A stretch of 64,000 nucleotides of DNA. Source: Anderseniella sp963700885 (GTDB taxonomy: Bacteria; Pseudomonadota; Alphaproteobacteria; Rhizobiales; Aestuariivirgaceae). The stretch spans positions 434,001-498,000 of the forward strand of contig CAVOZJ010000038.1 in the NCBI GenBank assembly GCA_963700885.1, in the 5' to 3' direction. The notes below the pieces were generated by a model, which ran no database searches, was not told the origin of the DNA, and saw nothing but the letters and a program-made list of their open reading frames with translations. A program made the translations under genes and the position numbers. Shown piece by piece: positions 17,104 to 25,748 of this stretch (its first letter is position 1; every line of letters starts with the position of its first letter).

Positions 17104-18980
17104 ACGGGATGTTGCGGAACGCGTCAAAATCAGCGCTGGGTATTGCTGCACTGGTATTTGCTGCGATCACGCTTGTCGGGGTCAACCTGTGGGCAGGGCA
17201 GGGCCTCAGCCGCTATCGGGCAGACATGACATCCGGCGGTATCTATACACTTTCCGATGCCACCAGGTCAGTACTGGCAGAACTGGACGAGCCGGTCACC
17301 ATCCGGTTGTTCTACACACCGGACCTTGGCGCGCAGGTGCCAACCTATAACCGTCACCATGATCGTGTGCGGTCCATGTTGCAGCATTATGCGGAACTGT
17401 CGGGCGGCAAACTTCGGGTGTCGCTGGTGAAAACCGAACGGTTCACGGATGAAGAGGATGAAGCCTCCGCCATCGGTCTGCAGGGTGCACCGCTGCCGGG
17501 CGGAAATGGGTCGGCTTATTTTGGCCTGGCCGGCAGCAATTCCACGGACGAACTGGAGATCATTCCATTCCTGGCGCTGGAGCGGCAGGATTTTCTGGAA
17601 CTCGATCTGACCCGAATGGTATTCAAGCTTGCCAATGCTGGCAAGAAGAAGGTCGCCCTGATGAGCCGCCTGCCAATCGCAGGAAATGTCAATCCGCAGA
17701 CCGGTCAGCAGATACCGGCCTGGGCAGTACTCGGGCAGCTGCGGGATTTTTTCGATATCGATCTCCTGGCTCCAACATTTGACGCCGTGCCTGAGGATGC
17801 AGACTTGCTGTTGTTGATCGCACCGGGCGACCTCAACGAGAAGACGGCATACGCCATCGATCAATATGCACTGGCCGGCAAGCCGGTGATTGTGTTTGCA
17901 GATCCCTATTCGGAGGTGCTTCAGGCAGGCCGTGACAATTTGCCGGCAAATCCGCTGTTCACAGCCCTGCTGGCGGCATGGGGAGTGCAGCTTGAGGCAG
18001 ACAAGGTTGTCGGCGATATTGATAACTCCCGGCAGGTCCAGTTCGACAATCAGGGTCAACCGGCCATCGTGAACTACCTGCCGTGGCTGGCCATAAGCGA
18101 CACCAGCTTCGACCGGTCCGATGGAATCTTCAACCAGGTTGCGTCTGTACTGGTCGCTTCTGCCGGTGCGCTTTCTCCTGTGAAGGATGCAGGCCCGGTT
18201 TTCCAGCCAATGATCGCAAGCTCGTCACGCTCGGCAATGATTGATGTCAAGCAGTTGCGCAATCCCAATCCGATCAAGCTTTTGCAGTCGTTCCTGCCGG
18301 ACGGTCAGCAACGTGTTCTGGCGGCCCGCCTGCGGGGCGATGCCAGGTCATCATTCAAGGACGGACGTCCCAAGGATGGAGCGACAGAGGGTGAACATAT
18401 TGCAACGGGGCCGGTCAACGTGCTGGCCGTGTCGGACGCAGATATGCTGTATGATACGTTCTGGGCTGAAGTTGGCCAGTCCAACGGCCAACAGGTGGTC
18501 ATTCCGCGCGCCGGCAATGCCAACTTTCTGATCAATGCGATTCAGGACATGGCCGGTGGCCAGGCGCTGGCGGGACTGCGCGGGCGCGGTGTCGAACAAC
18601 GACCGTTTACCCGTGTGGCGCAGTTGCGGGCCGACGCCAATGCCCGGTTCAGACAACAGGAGCAGTTACTGAACAAGCGGCTTGAAGAAACGCAGAAAAA
18701 ACTGACTGACCTGCTGTCGCGCTCCAGGGACGGCGAAGTCACCCTGAGCGAGGCCGAGCAAAAGGGCATTGAGGATTTCAGAACCGAAATGTTCACCGTT
18801 CGCAGGAGCCTGCGTGAGGTGCAGCGCAATCTGCGGGCCGACATTGATGCCCTGGGTACCAGGGTAAAGGTGGCGAATATAGCTGTTGTGCCGCTGCTCA
18901 TTGGCTTGTTCGGGTTCCTGGGATTGTGGCGCAGGCGGTCCCGGGCAAGTTCATCGAAGGCAAGCGGAGGTGAACAATGA
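17100..18980 (+). CDS. GldG-like ABC-associated substrate/accessory protein
   Basis: The 626-residue protein has an N-terminal membrane anchor (ALGIAALVFAAITLVGVNLW), then a large extracytoplasmic part with the GldG-type pattern (SGGIYTLSDATRSVLAELDEPVTIRLFYT, and VIVFADPYSEV), a coiled-coil-like stretch near residues 500-585 (QQEQLLNKRLEETQKKL), and a final membrane segment followed by basic residues. In Bacteroidetes the GldAFG exporter supports gliding; homologous sets are widespread in non-gliding proteobacteria with unknown cargo. GTG is the start; the stop overlaps the next ATG. Confidence 0.85.
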   Translation: MNGMLRNASKSALGIAALVFAAITLVGVNLWAGQGLSRYRADMTSGGIYTLSDATRSVLAELDEPVTIRLFYTPDLGAQVPTYNRHHDRVRSMLQHYAELSGGKLRVSLVKTERFTDEEDEASAIGLQGAPLPGGNGSAYFGLAGSNSTDELEIIPFLALERQDFLELDLTRMVFKLANAGKKKVALMSRLPIAGNVNPQTGQQIPAWAVLGQLRDFFDIDLLAPTFDAVPEDADLLLLIAPGDLNEKTAYAIDQYALAGKPVIVFADPYSEVLQAGRDNLPANPLFTALLAAWGVQLEADKVVGDIDNSRQVQFDNQGQPAIVNYLPWLAISDTSFDRSDGIFNQVASVLVASAGALSPVKDAGPVFQPMIASSSRSAMIDVKQLRNPNPIKLLQSFLPDGQQRVLAARLRGDARSSFKDGRPKDGATEGEHIATGPVNVLAVSDADMLYDTFWAEVGQSNGQQVVIPRAGNANFLINAIQDMAGGQALAGLRGRGVEQRPFTRVAQLRADANARFRQQEQLLNKRLEETQKKLTDLLSRSRDGEVTLSEAEQKGIEDFRTEMFTVRRSLREVQRNLRADIDALGTRVKVANIAVVPLLIGLFGFLGLWRRRSRASSSKASGGEQ

Positions 18981-19981
18981 CCCCTCGAAGCGTCATTGTG
19001 CTGGCTGCTGCCGCCGCTGTTGCACTGGCCGGTGCCGGTTGGCAGTTGCAGTCCAACTCATCCGGCTATGTCGAGACACAGCGCGGCGAACGCCTGCTAC
19101 CGGAGTTGCTGGCAAGGGCCAACGATGTGGCGTCCATCACTGTTTCCCAGGGGGAAGAGAGGTCCGTATTGAACGTTCCGGTACGTCCTACGTGCTCGGC
19201 GGATCGTCTTATCCGGTAAAGGGCGGCAAGTTCCAGACTGCCATCGTTGCTGCTGCAAGCCTGGAGAAGTTTGACGCCAAGACCACGCGGGATGAGAAGT
19301 ATCCGCTGATTGAAGTTGAACCTGCTGCCGGCAAGGACGCGAAAAGCCGGCTGATCAGGTTCGAGGATGCGAGGGGAAACATTCTCGGTGAAATCATCCT
19401 GGGCAAGAAGGCCCGCGGCCGGCTGGGAGGCGCTGTCGGTGACGGACAATATGTCCGGTTGCCGGAACTCAAGACAAAGCTGGCTGGCGCGCGGTATCGT
19501 GGACGCAGATATCAAACTTGAGAGCTGGGTTGACAACGCCATTACCGACATGAATATCGACCATGTGGTGCGCGCAACCTTCCAGCCTTCGGGCGGGGAA
19601 GAACTGGTGGTGCGCCGAACCGGCGTAACAGAGGGTGGTCAGGCAAAGTTTGAGTTGAATGTCATACCGGACGGCAAGAAGCCGAAGAACGATCTGACAC
19701 TGAGGTATGCAGCAACCGACCTCGGCAATGTCAATTTTGTGGATGTGCGCAAGGACATTGGCGGCGACATCTCTCATCGCACCACACTCATGATGGCGGA
19801 TGGCCTGATCGTCGAATTTCGCATCACCGGGGATGACTGGGTGAGCCTTCACGTGGTCAATGAGGGCAAAGACAAAGCCACGCAGAAGGATCTGCAGGAG
19901 CGAACTGAAGGCTGGCAGTACAAATTGGCAGACTACAAGCTCAAGCAACTTAAACTCGCTGTGTCCGACCTGGTTGAGTGA
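18977..19981 (+). pseudogene. DUF4340 domain protein of the Gld-type operon, two compensating frameshifts as read
   Basis: The reading begins at ATG 18977, overlapping the upstream stop (ATGA). It has a signal or membrane segment (SVIVLAAAAAVALAGAGWQL), then ERLLPELLARANDVASITVSQGEE. Near 19150-19165 the frame moves, and the protein continues as EVRIERSGTSYVLGG; near 19471-19480 it moves back, continuing SWLARGIVDADIKLESWVD to the end. The spliced product (~334 residues) is a typical DUF4340 protein, which commonly follows GldG-like genes. The second site is an AAA run that would read correctly with AA. Both look like small indels, either errors or recent decay. Confidence 0.8.
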
Positions 19982-20245
19982 TACCAGATCCCAGTAACAG
20001 CGACCCATTTCACCGGAGCGATTTTTTCCGCCGGCAAGGCGCGTGTCGCCCCGTGGTACATATACCACAAGCGGCGCGCAACGTAGCTGGCGGGAAAAAG
20101 CGCCCGGCCCTCCGGGTGGGTCATAGCGGCCCATCGGGTGCGTTGCATTGCTTGCCCGATGCACCACATCGCGCTGCGCACTGCGCCTGCCCGAGTGAAC
20201 CGCTATGATCCCATGAAATGAGTCGCTGTTACTGGGATCTGGTAT
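19981..20245. repeat. 265-bp structured element with 32-nt terminal inverted repeats
   Basis: Bases 19981-20012 and 20214-20245 are inverted copies matching at 31 of 32 positions; outermost bases are ATACCAGATCCCAGTAACAG. Nested inside are further paired blocks: TTTTTTCCGCCGGC (near 20022) with GCTGGCGGGAAAAA (near 20088), a perfect GTGGTA/TACCAC hairpin near 20052-20067, TGGGTCATAGCGG (20117-20129) with 20200-20213 (one bulge), and CATCGGG (20132-20138) with CCCGATG (20155-20161). The left end includes the last base of the DUF4340 stop codon. No convincing protein is encoded. It could be a non-autonomous transposable element, a structured RNA, or a bidirectional terminator between convergent genes. 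Confidence 0.85.
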
Positions 20246-20249
20246 AATC

Positions 20250-20627
20250 TTACTGATCAAGCGTGAATAACTGCGCTGCCTTCGCGTCCACATAGGCAAA
20301 GCAGCCCGCAAGTTGTGGCAAAAATGGTGTTGAGGCATAGGCGCTGATCGCACCATGTTCCTTGAGGCGGCCGGCAAATCCCGGTTCATCACCATAAGCG
20401 ACCCACGTGCCCGGCATCCATGTGGGTCGAACCGGGCGGCCGCCGGCTTGGACGATGCTGGCAAATATCCGGCTTTGCGCCATCGAGGGAGAAAACACCG
20501 CCAGCAAGGATCCGGACTGGTCAGGCGCCGCACGGCCCAGATGCATGAACAATGCAAATGCCGCCAGCCAGAAAACCAGGATACCTGCAAACAGTGCGGC
20601 TGCGGTTCCGTGTCCGGGCCATCTCAT
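20250..20627 (-). CDS. hypothetical protein with one N-terminal membrane segment
   Basis: A 125-residue product I do not recognise. It starts with MRWPGHGTAAAL and a hydrophobic stretch (FAGILVFWLAAFALFMHL) that anchors or exports it; the remainder is a small soluble domain (TWMPGTWVAYGDEPGFAGRL, ASTPFLPQLAGCFAYVDAKA). The start at 20627 lies five bases after the MFS gene's stop, so it is probably translated from the same mRNA. The gene ends four bases from the inverted-repeat element. The frame stays open further upstream inside the MFS gene, but that is overlap and not part of the protein. Confidence 0.6.
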   Translation of the reverse strand: MRWPGHGTAAALFAGILVFWLAAFALFMHLGRAAPDQSGSLLAVFSPSMAQSRIFASIVQAGGRPVRPTWMPGTWVAYGDEPGFAGRLKEHGAISAYASTPFLPQLAGCFAYVDAKAAQLFTLDQ

Positions 20628-20631
20628 GGTG

Positions 20632-21870
20632 TTACGCCTGTGCTGCGCCCGGCATGGAAAAGGCAGGCGCGCGCATTTCCCTGATCGGCCAGTGCATGAG
20701 GCCAGCAAACAGGCCAAGCGCCACGCCGATCCACCAGACCGTGTCATAGGTGCCGGTCTGATCGTACAACCTGCCGCCCAGCCAGACGCCGAGGAATGAG
20801 CCAACTTGGTGAGACAGGAACACAATGCCATACAGCATGGCCATGTAGCGCGTGCCGCAAATGACAGTTACCAGCCCCATTGTCAGTGGAACGGTTGACA
20901 GCCACAAAAGCCCCATGCAGGCGGAAAACACTACGGTGGTCAGCGGCGTTATCGGCAGCACGAAAAACAGGGTCATGGCCACTGACCGGGCCAGATACAA
21001 AAGCGTCAGGCTATAGCGTTTCGAATACCTGCCGCCGACAATACCTGCCGAATAAGCGCCGATAATGTTGAACAGGCCGACAATGCCGATAGACCAGGCA
21101 GCAAGTTGCGGGTCTATGCCGTTTTCTACAAGCAATGGCGGGAAGTGGACCGTCATGAATGCGACCTGAAATCCGCATACAAAAAAGCCAAGTGTAAGCA
21201 GGACAAAACTCGGATTGCTGACGGCGCGTGACAAGGCTTGCGAGATGTTCATCTCAAGCTCGGTCTCATCGCGCGCAACGCCACCGCGGTTAGCGCGCAG
21301 CGGCAGCACCAGCGCGAACATGAACAGCACGGACGCGGCGAGCAGCAGCAATGCCATCTGCCAGCCGAAGCCGGAGATGAACGCCTGCCCCAAAGGCGCA
21401 AACACGAACTGCCCCATGGAACTGGCCGCAGTTGCAATCCCGAATGACCATGAGCGCTTTTCCGGCGGCACCAGGCGGGCGAAAGATGCCATGATCACCG
21501 TGAATGATGTCATTGCGATGCCCAAGCCCATCAACAGGCCGCCGGAGAGCATCAGCAGGAATACGCTGCCCGCCACTGCCATAAGGGCCAGGCCGGTCGC
21601 ATAGATGACTGCCCCGGTGATGATGACGCGGAAAGTGCCGAACTTGTCTGCAAAAGCTCCGGCGAAAGGCTGTGCAATGCCCCAGATCAGGTTTTGCAGC
21701 GCCATGGCGAGTGCGAAAGTTTCGCGACCCCAGCCGTTGGCCTCAGTAACCGGTACGGTGAAAAGGCCCATGGTGGAGCGTGCACCGAAGGCAATCAGGG
21801 CAATCAGGCAGCCGCATACGATGACCAGCACGGGGTTGATGGAGGGAGCAGGGGATGTCGTGGCTGCCAT
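20632..21870 (-). CDS. MFS transporter
   Basis: The 412-residue protein has twelve predicted membrane segments with the MFS loop motif after TM2 (FADKFGTFRVI) and a central break near residue 205, where cytoplasmic residues RANRGGVARDETELE lie. It resembles monocarboxylate/oxalate-formate-type MFS carriers in general layout (NGWGRETFALAMALQNLIWG in the first loop). Substrate and direction are unknown. It faces the first ppk2 gene divergently with about 100 bases between. Confidence 0.85.
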   Translation of the reverse strand: MAATTSPAPSINPVLVIVCGCLIALIAFGARSTMGLFTVPVTEANGWGRETFALAMALQNLIWGIAQPFAGAFADKFGTFRVIITGAVIYATGLALMAVAGSVFLLMLSGGLLMGLGIAMTSFTVIMASFARLVPPEKRSWSFGIATAASSMGQFVFAPLGQAFISGFGWQMALLLLAASVLFMFALVLPLRANRGGVARDETELEMNISQALSRAVSNPSFVLLTLGFFVCGFQVAFMTVHFPPLLVENGIDPQLAAWSIGIVGLFNIIGAYSAGIVGGRYSKRYSLTLLYLARSVAMTLFFVLPITPLTTVVFSACMGLLWLSTVPLTMGLVTVICGTRYMAMLYGIVFLSHQVGSFLGVWLGGRLYDQTGTYDTVWWIGVALGLFAGLMHWPIREMRAPAFSMPGAAQA

Positions 21871-21973
21871 GGCGAGTTTCCTGAGCCTGTCACTGATTTG
21901 TCATAAATCAAGTTGTGTGCTGTGTTTTTGATGTAACCGTCAATACGAGGACAGGTAAGAATGCGGAGGTCGA

Positions 21974-22942
21974 ATGCCAGAAGATTCTCATGAAACGTTG
22001 GTGGAGTTTACCGACACACCGTCGGCAGGCGATGCTAAAACGACTGGTCAGCCATTACCGGAAGACATTGCTTCCGGAGTTGGCGCCGATGAGCGGGAAC
22101 AGATTCGCCGGGTATTTGAACAGGGTGAGTATCCGTACAAGACCAAGGTTCGGCGACCGGCCTATGAAAAACAGAAGGCTGAACTCCAGGTTGAACTACT
22201 GAAGGTTCAGGAGTGGGTCAAAACCACCGGGCAACGCATCGTGCTGCTGTTTGAAGGCCGTGACGCGGCCGGCAAGGGTGGCACAATCAAGCGATTTACA
22301 GAACACCTGAACCCGCGTGGGGCGCGTGTTGTAGCTCTGGAAAAGCCAACCGACCGTGAAAAATCCCAATGGTACTTCCAGCGCTATATCGAGCATCTGC
22401 CATCGGGAGGCGAGATCGTGTTCTTTGATCGCTCCTGGTACAACCGGGCAGGTGTTGAGCGGGTCATGGGGTTCTGTTCAGCCAACGAATATCTGGAGTT
22501 CATGCGCCAGACTCCGGATTTCGAGCGCATGGTCGTGCGCAGTGGTGTAAGGCTGTTCAAATACTGGTTCTCCGTCACTCGTGAAGAACAGGTGGCCCGG
22601 TTCAAATCACGTGAGGCAGAACCGCTGAAAATGTGGAAGCTGTCGCCGATTGACCGGGCATCCCTGGACAAGTGGGATGATTATACGGAAGCCAAGGAAG
22701 CCATGTTCTTTTACACAGATACTGCCGATGCCCCGTGGACGATCATAAAATCCAACGACAAGAAGCGGGCCCGGCTCAATTGCATGCGGCACTTCCTGTC
22801 CTGCCTGCCGTATCCGGGCAAGGACAACCGGGTTGTCAGGGCGCCGAACCCGCTGATTGTCGGGTCAAGCGACGACGTGATCGGCCGCAGCGAGCACGTG
22901 CTGGGCAGCAGCCTGCATCCGGATCAGCGCAAGGGCGGATAG
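21974..22942 (+). CDS. ppk2: polyphosphate kinase 2 family protein, copy 1
   Basis: PPK2 enzymes transfer phosphate between polyphosphate and nucleotides. The 322-residue protein shows the Walker A-type FEGRDAAGKGGTIKRF near residue 90, FFDRSWYNRAGVERVMGF (Walker B and lid), and the KWKLSPID-like region followed by NDKKRARLNCMRHFL. This matches single-domain PPK2; class (ADP versus GDP or AMP as acceptor) is not determinable here. A weak GAGG stretch precedes the ATG. The last 19 bases overlap the convergent YigZ gene. Confidence 0.92.
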   Translation: MPEDSHETLVEFTDTPSAGDAKTTGQPLPEDIASGVGADEREQIRRVFEQGEYPYKTKVRRPAYEKQKAELQVELLKVQEWVKTTGQRIVLLFEGRDAAGKGGTIKRFTEHLNPRGARVVALEKPTDREKSQWYFQRYIEHLPSGGEIVFFDRSWYNRAGVERVMGFCSANEYLEFMRQTPDFERMVVRSGVRLFKYWFSVTREEQVARFKSREAEPLKMWKLSPIDRASLDKWDDYTEAKEAMFFYTDTADAPWTIIKSNDKKRARLNCMRHFLSCLPYPGKDNRVVRAPNPLIVGSSDDVIGRSEHVLGSSLHPDQRKGG

Positions 22943-23511
22943 GTACCTGCCGAAAGCGACTGAACGATTGATTCGACAGCATCTTCGGATCCTTCAACAG
23001 CAATGGTGACGCCGGCATCTGTATAATCGCGGCTCATTACGGTCAGTCCTGCAGCAGCGATGCCCTGTTCCAGCGATGAGATCTCCTCGAACCTGCAACT
23101 AATGCTGCGAATTATGTTCCGCTGCCACGACACCAGTTCTGCTGCCGCAATCGCGCGAAGTGCAGTCCCGGCATAGGCTCTCGCAAGGCCGCCGGCACCA
23201 AGCCTGGTGCCACCGAAGTAGCGCACTGTGATGATCCCTGCATCAACCAGGTCTGCCCCAATCAGTACCTTGAGGGTCGGCATGCCGGAAGTGCCGGCCG
23301 GTTCGCCAGCGTCCCTGGCGCCTTCGTCAATGCGATTGTCCGGCAGCATGCGGCGATAAGCCGTAACGTGATGTGAAGCCTTGCGATGGTCTTCACGCAG
23401 GCATGAGAGCCTGTACCTGAACTCGGGCCACGGCACCAGATGACCGATGAAGCGGGAGCCTTTTTCTTCAAGCTCGACGGTGACAGGTGTGGTGATAGTG
23501 AAATGAGGCAT
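22924..23511 (-). CDS. YigZ/IMPACT (UPF0029) family protein
   Basis: The 195-residue protein begins with TITTPVTVELEEKGSRFIGHL and has the family marks HHVTAYR, DEGARDAGEPAGTSGMPTLKVL and VRYFGGTRLGAGGLARAY, the IMPACT N-terminal domain, followed by a ~60-residue DUF1949-like C-terminal part. The family is related to eukaryotic IMPACT, a translation regulator, and its bacterial role is unclear. It is convergent with ppk2 copy 1 and shares 19 bases with its 3' end. Confidence 0.88.
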   Translation of the reverse strand: MPHFTITTPVTVELEEKGSRFIGHLVPWPEFRYRLSCLREDHRKASHHVTAYRRMLPDNRIDEGARDAGEPAGTSGMPTLKVLIGADLVDAGIITVRYFGGTRLGAGGLARAYAGTALRAIAAAELVSWQRNIIRSISCRFEEISSLEQGIAAAGLTVMSRDYTDAGVTIAVEGSEDAVESIVQSLSAGTYPPLR

Positions 23512-24051
23512 TGAAGCAACAGGACAGCAAAATGGCCTCCCGCAGAATGGATACTATTAATGAGTCCTGACAAAATCAAAAGTTATAAAGCACCTTTAAG
23601 GGTTCAAGTGAACCCATGTTACTCCGGTTAGTAGGGATGGTAACTTAACGCGACAGTCCCTTCTTCTTGCGGTGATGATACTGAGCGGAGGAGCCCGTCC
23701 GCCGGGTGTAACGGATGGGCCATAAGTGCAACGGTGGAATCAGCGCACTTGCTTGGTGGGCAAGCAGGGGGTCAAGAGCAGCTCAGTTGCCTCAACAATT
23801 TAGATCAGGCCAAGCAACAACAATATGACAATTCGGATTCAAGGCTGGCAAGTTAGTGTGGTACTGAAGATCGCTGTTCAACAGGCCTGAAGCAGATTAC
23901 CATCTTGTTCACAGGCCATATTTTTCCAGATTGTCCGCGATACCCCGCTGCCGTGAATTCTTCGGCCCACACGAGTTTGATGAACGTCATGTATCTGTCA
24001 TGTATGGATATTGATACTGATGGTGCAAATCACTGTGGTGCAGCGGGAGAC
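23512..24051. other. gene-free stretch with hairpins and a repeat copy
   Basis: No supportable gene is seen between yigZ and the second ppk2. Bases 23594-23625 are copy 2 of the 32-nt repeat. Farther on are short hairpins (GCTTG-GTGGG-CAAGC near 23751-23765, GTGC...GCAC just before it) and a GC-rich block around 23690. The sequence from about 23640 to 23930 is somewhat AT-richer than the genes around it and has stops in all frames; it could be decayed mobile DNA or a structured RNA, but no family is recognised. Confidence 0.5.
23594..23625 (-). repeat. 32-nt repeat, copy 2 (intergenic)
   Basis: It matches 6282-6313 at 29 of 32 bases, including the GGGTTC-N4-GAACCC palindrome. On the minus strand it would read Met-Gly-Ser-Leu-Glu-Pro-Leu-Lys and reach a stop a few codons later, as does the end of the GFA gene, so it may be a relic of a second such gene's 3' end. 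Confidence 0.65.
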
Positions 24052-24978
24052 ATGAAATTGAACAACCGACTGGACAATCCGCTAGACATGTCCTGGCTCG
24101 ATGCCGAATTGGCGGACAGTTTTGATGAAGAACTGGAACTTGAGATTGATGACAATCGTGTGGCCAGGGAGCTTCGCGACATTGAAGCGCTGAAATCCAG
24201 ATCGACCATTGACCGGAAAGTGTACTTTCGCGAGTTGTTCCGCCTGCAGTCTGAACTCATAAAGCTGCAGGACTGGGTGGCGCATACCGGCAGCAAAGTG
24301 GCTGTGGTGTTTGAAGGCCGCGATGCTGCAGGCAAGGGCGGGGTAATCAAGCGCATTACGCAGCGCCTCAATCCGCGGTCGTGCCGGGTCGTGGCCTTGC
24401 CTGCGCCGACGGAGCGTGAAAAGGCAAGCTGGTATTTTCAGCGTTACGTTCCGCATCTGCCGGCGGCCGGTGAAATCGTTCTGTTTGATCGCTCCTGGTA
24501 CAACCGTGCAGGTGTTGAACGGGTGATGGAGTTTGCCAATCCCGAACAGGTTGAGGAATTTTTCCGTGACGTATCGGATTTTGAAAAAATGCTCGTGCGG
24601 TCAGGTATTACGCTGGTGAAATACTGGTTTTCCATAACTGACCAGGAACAGCAATTGCGGTTTCTGATGCGCATTCATGACCCGATGAAACAGTGGAAGT
24701 TAAGCCCGATGGACCTGCAATCGAGAGTGCGTTGGGAACACTATACCAAGGCCAAGGAGGAGATGCTGGAACGCACCAACATTCCCGAAGCTCACTGGTG
24801 GATAGTCGAAGGCAATGACAAGAAACGTGCGCGATTGAATTGCATCAATCATTTTCTTGCCCAGGTCGCTTACGAAGATGTGCCCCACACCCAGGCAATC
24901 CTTCCCGACCGCGTATTCAATCCGAACTATGAACGCAAGGTGTTGCCGGACCACCTGTATGTTCCACAGAAGTTTTGA
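24052..24978 (+). CDS. ppk2: polyphosphate kinase 2 family protein, copy 2
   Basis: A second PPK2 of 308 residues: FEGRDAAGKGGVIKRITQRLNPR, LFDRSWYNRAGVERVMEF, KQWKLSPMDLQSRVRW and NDKKRARLNCINHFLAQ. It keeps the same catalytic blocks as copy 1 but differs in the N-terminal ~60 residues, which are acidic (DSFDEELELEIDD), and in its C-terminal tail ending HLYVPQKF. The start at 24052 follows GCGGGAGA; an in-frame ATG at 24001 is possible. Two divergent PPK2 genes within 3 kb suggest different acceptor preferences, which is inference. Confidence 0.9.
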   Translation: MKLNNRLDNPLDMSWLDAELADSFDEELELEIDDNRVARELRDIEALKSRSTIDRKVYFRELFRLQSELIKLQDWVAHTGSKVAVVFEGRDAAGKGGVIKRITQRLNPRSCRVVALPAPTEREKASWYFQRYVPHLPAAGEIVLFDRSWYNRAGVERVMEFANPEQVEEFFRDVSDFEKMLVRSGITLVKYWFSITDQEQQLRFLMRIHDPMKQWKLSPMDLQSRVRWEHYTKAKEEMLERTNIPEAHWWIVEGNDKKRARLNCINHFLAQVAYEDVPHTQAILPDRVFNPNYERKVLPDHLYVPQKF

Positions 24979-25157
24979 CTGCGCCGGTTGAGGTGGCGTG
25001 ATCTCCTGATTGCGGCAATGCAACGGTATTGGGGGCCTGGCCCAGTTTTGCTTTCAGACAACGGCATCTGGCAGGAAGATATCCGTCCGCCATTAAAAAG
25101 ACTTCCAGATCGATGATCTGAAAGCCTGGGTTTCACTTTGTCACAATCAAGCCTCAG

Positions 25158-25637
25158 CTATCTCGGGGGGCAGCGTTCATATCTCATGCAACCTCTGTAG
25201 TTGGGGCCGGGAAAACCCCAGTTCCGGACGCAGGCGCGATGCGCACGGCCGCAGACCCCGCCGCCACGGTAGGCCCGGCGCACGGGTGGCCGATAATAGA
25301 AATTGTTGTAGCCATAAGGGTAGTAGCCGCCGTACCAATAGGGCGCTCCAAACCTGAAGTAGGGTCCTCCACCGTACCATCCACGGTAACGGCCCCAGCC
25401 ACCACGATAACCGCGCCAGCCGCCACGGTACCCCCGACCGCCACCACGGTATCCGCCCCGTCCGCCGCGGCGTACCCTGGTTATCTGTGATGCCTCCCGC
25501 ACCATGCCGGACACTCCACTGCCGGCAATAGTGCTTGCAGCCGGTGTGGCCGACGCTGCGTTGTTGCCCACGAGCAACGAACCTGCCGCCAACAGCCCTG
25601 CAAACACAAAAGATCTGAAATTTGCTCCAGTCATCAT
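25158..25637 (-). CDS. secreted Gly/Arg/Tyr-rich protein
   Basis: The 159-residue product has a signal peptide (FVFAGLLAAGSLLVGNNAASA) and then repeats of the form RGGWRGYRGGW (residues ~57-85), a Tyr/Gly/Pro-rich middle (YWYGGYYPYGYNNFYYRPP) and a C-terminal part with four Cys (VCGRAHRACVRNWG, GCMRYERCPP). Proteins of this sort are common in Hyphomicrobiales (BA14K-like); the role is unknown, probably in the envelope. AGGAAG precedes paired ATG codons. No close neighbour shares its strand, apart from grxD 112 bases downstream. Confidence 0.75.
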   Translation of the reverse strand: MMTGANFRSFVFAGLLAAGSLLVGNNAASATPAASTIAGSGVSGMVREASQITRVRRGGRGGYRGGGRGYRGGWRGYRGGWGRYRGWYGGGPYFRFGAPYWYGGYYPYGYNNFYYRPPVRRAYRGGGVCGRAHRACVRNWGFPGPNYRGCMRYERCPPR

Positions 25638-25748
25638 GTCACTTCCTTTCGAGATCGCCCCTCGATGATGAAAGTTAGCGCCACACTTATGGCAATGTTT
25701 TGACAGAAATCGGACACCCTAAGCTCACAGCAAAAACCTGCAATCAGA

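Noticed and set aside
17268..18059. 263-codon minus-strand frame
   Set aside because: Fully opposite the GldG-like gene, with no ribosome-binding site or family feature.
19469..20590. 373-codon open frame on the minus strand across the DUF4340 gene and the inverted-repeat element
   Set aside because: It is antisense to DUF4340 and runs through the structured repeat; its repeated peptide segments only mirror the inverted DNA repeats.
23640..23930. Decayed insertion sequence in the gene-free stretch
   Set aside because: The composition and small hairpins suggested it, but no transposase fragment, terminal repeat or target duplication could be found.
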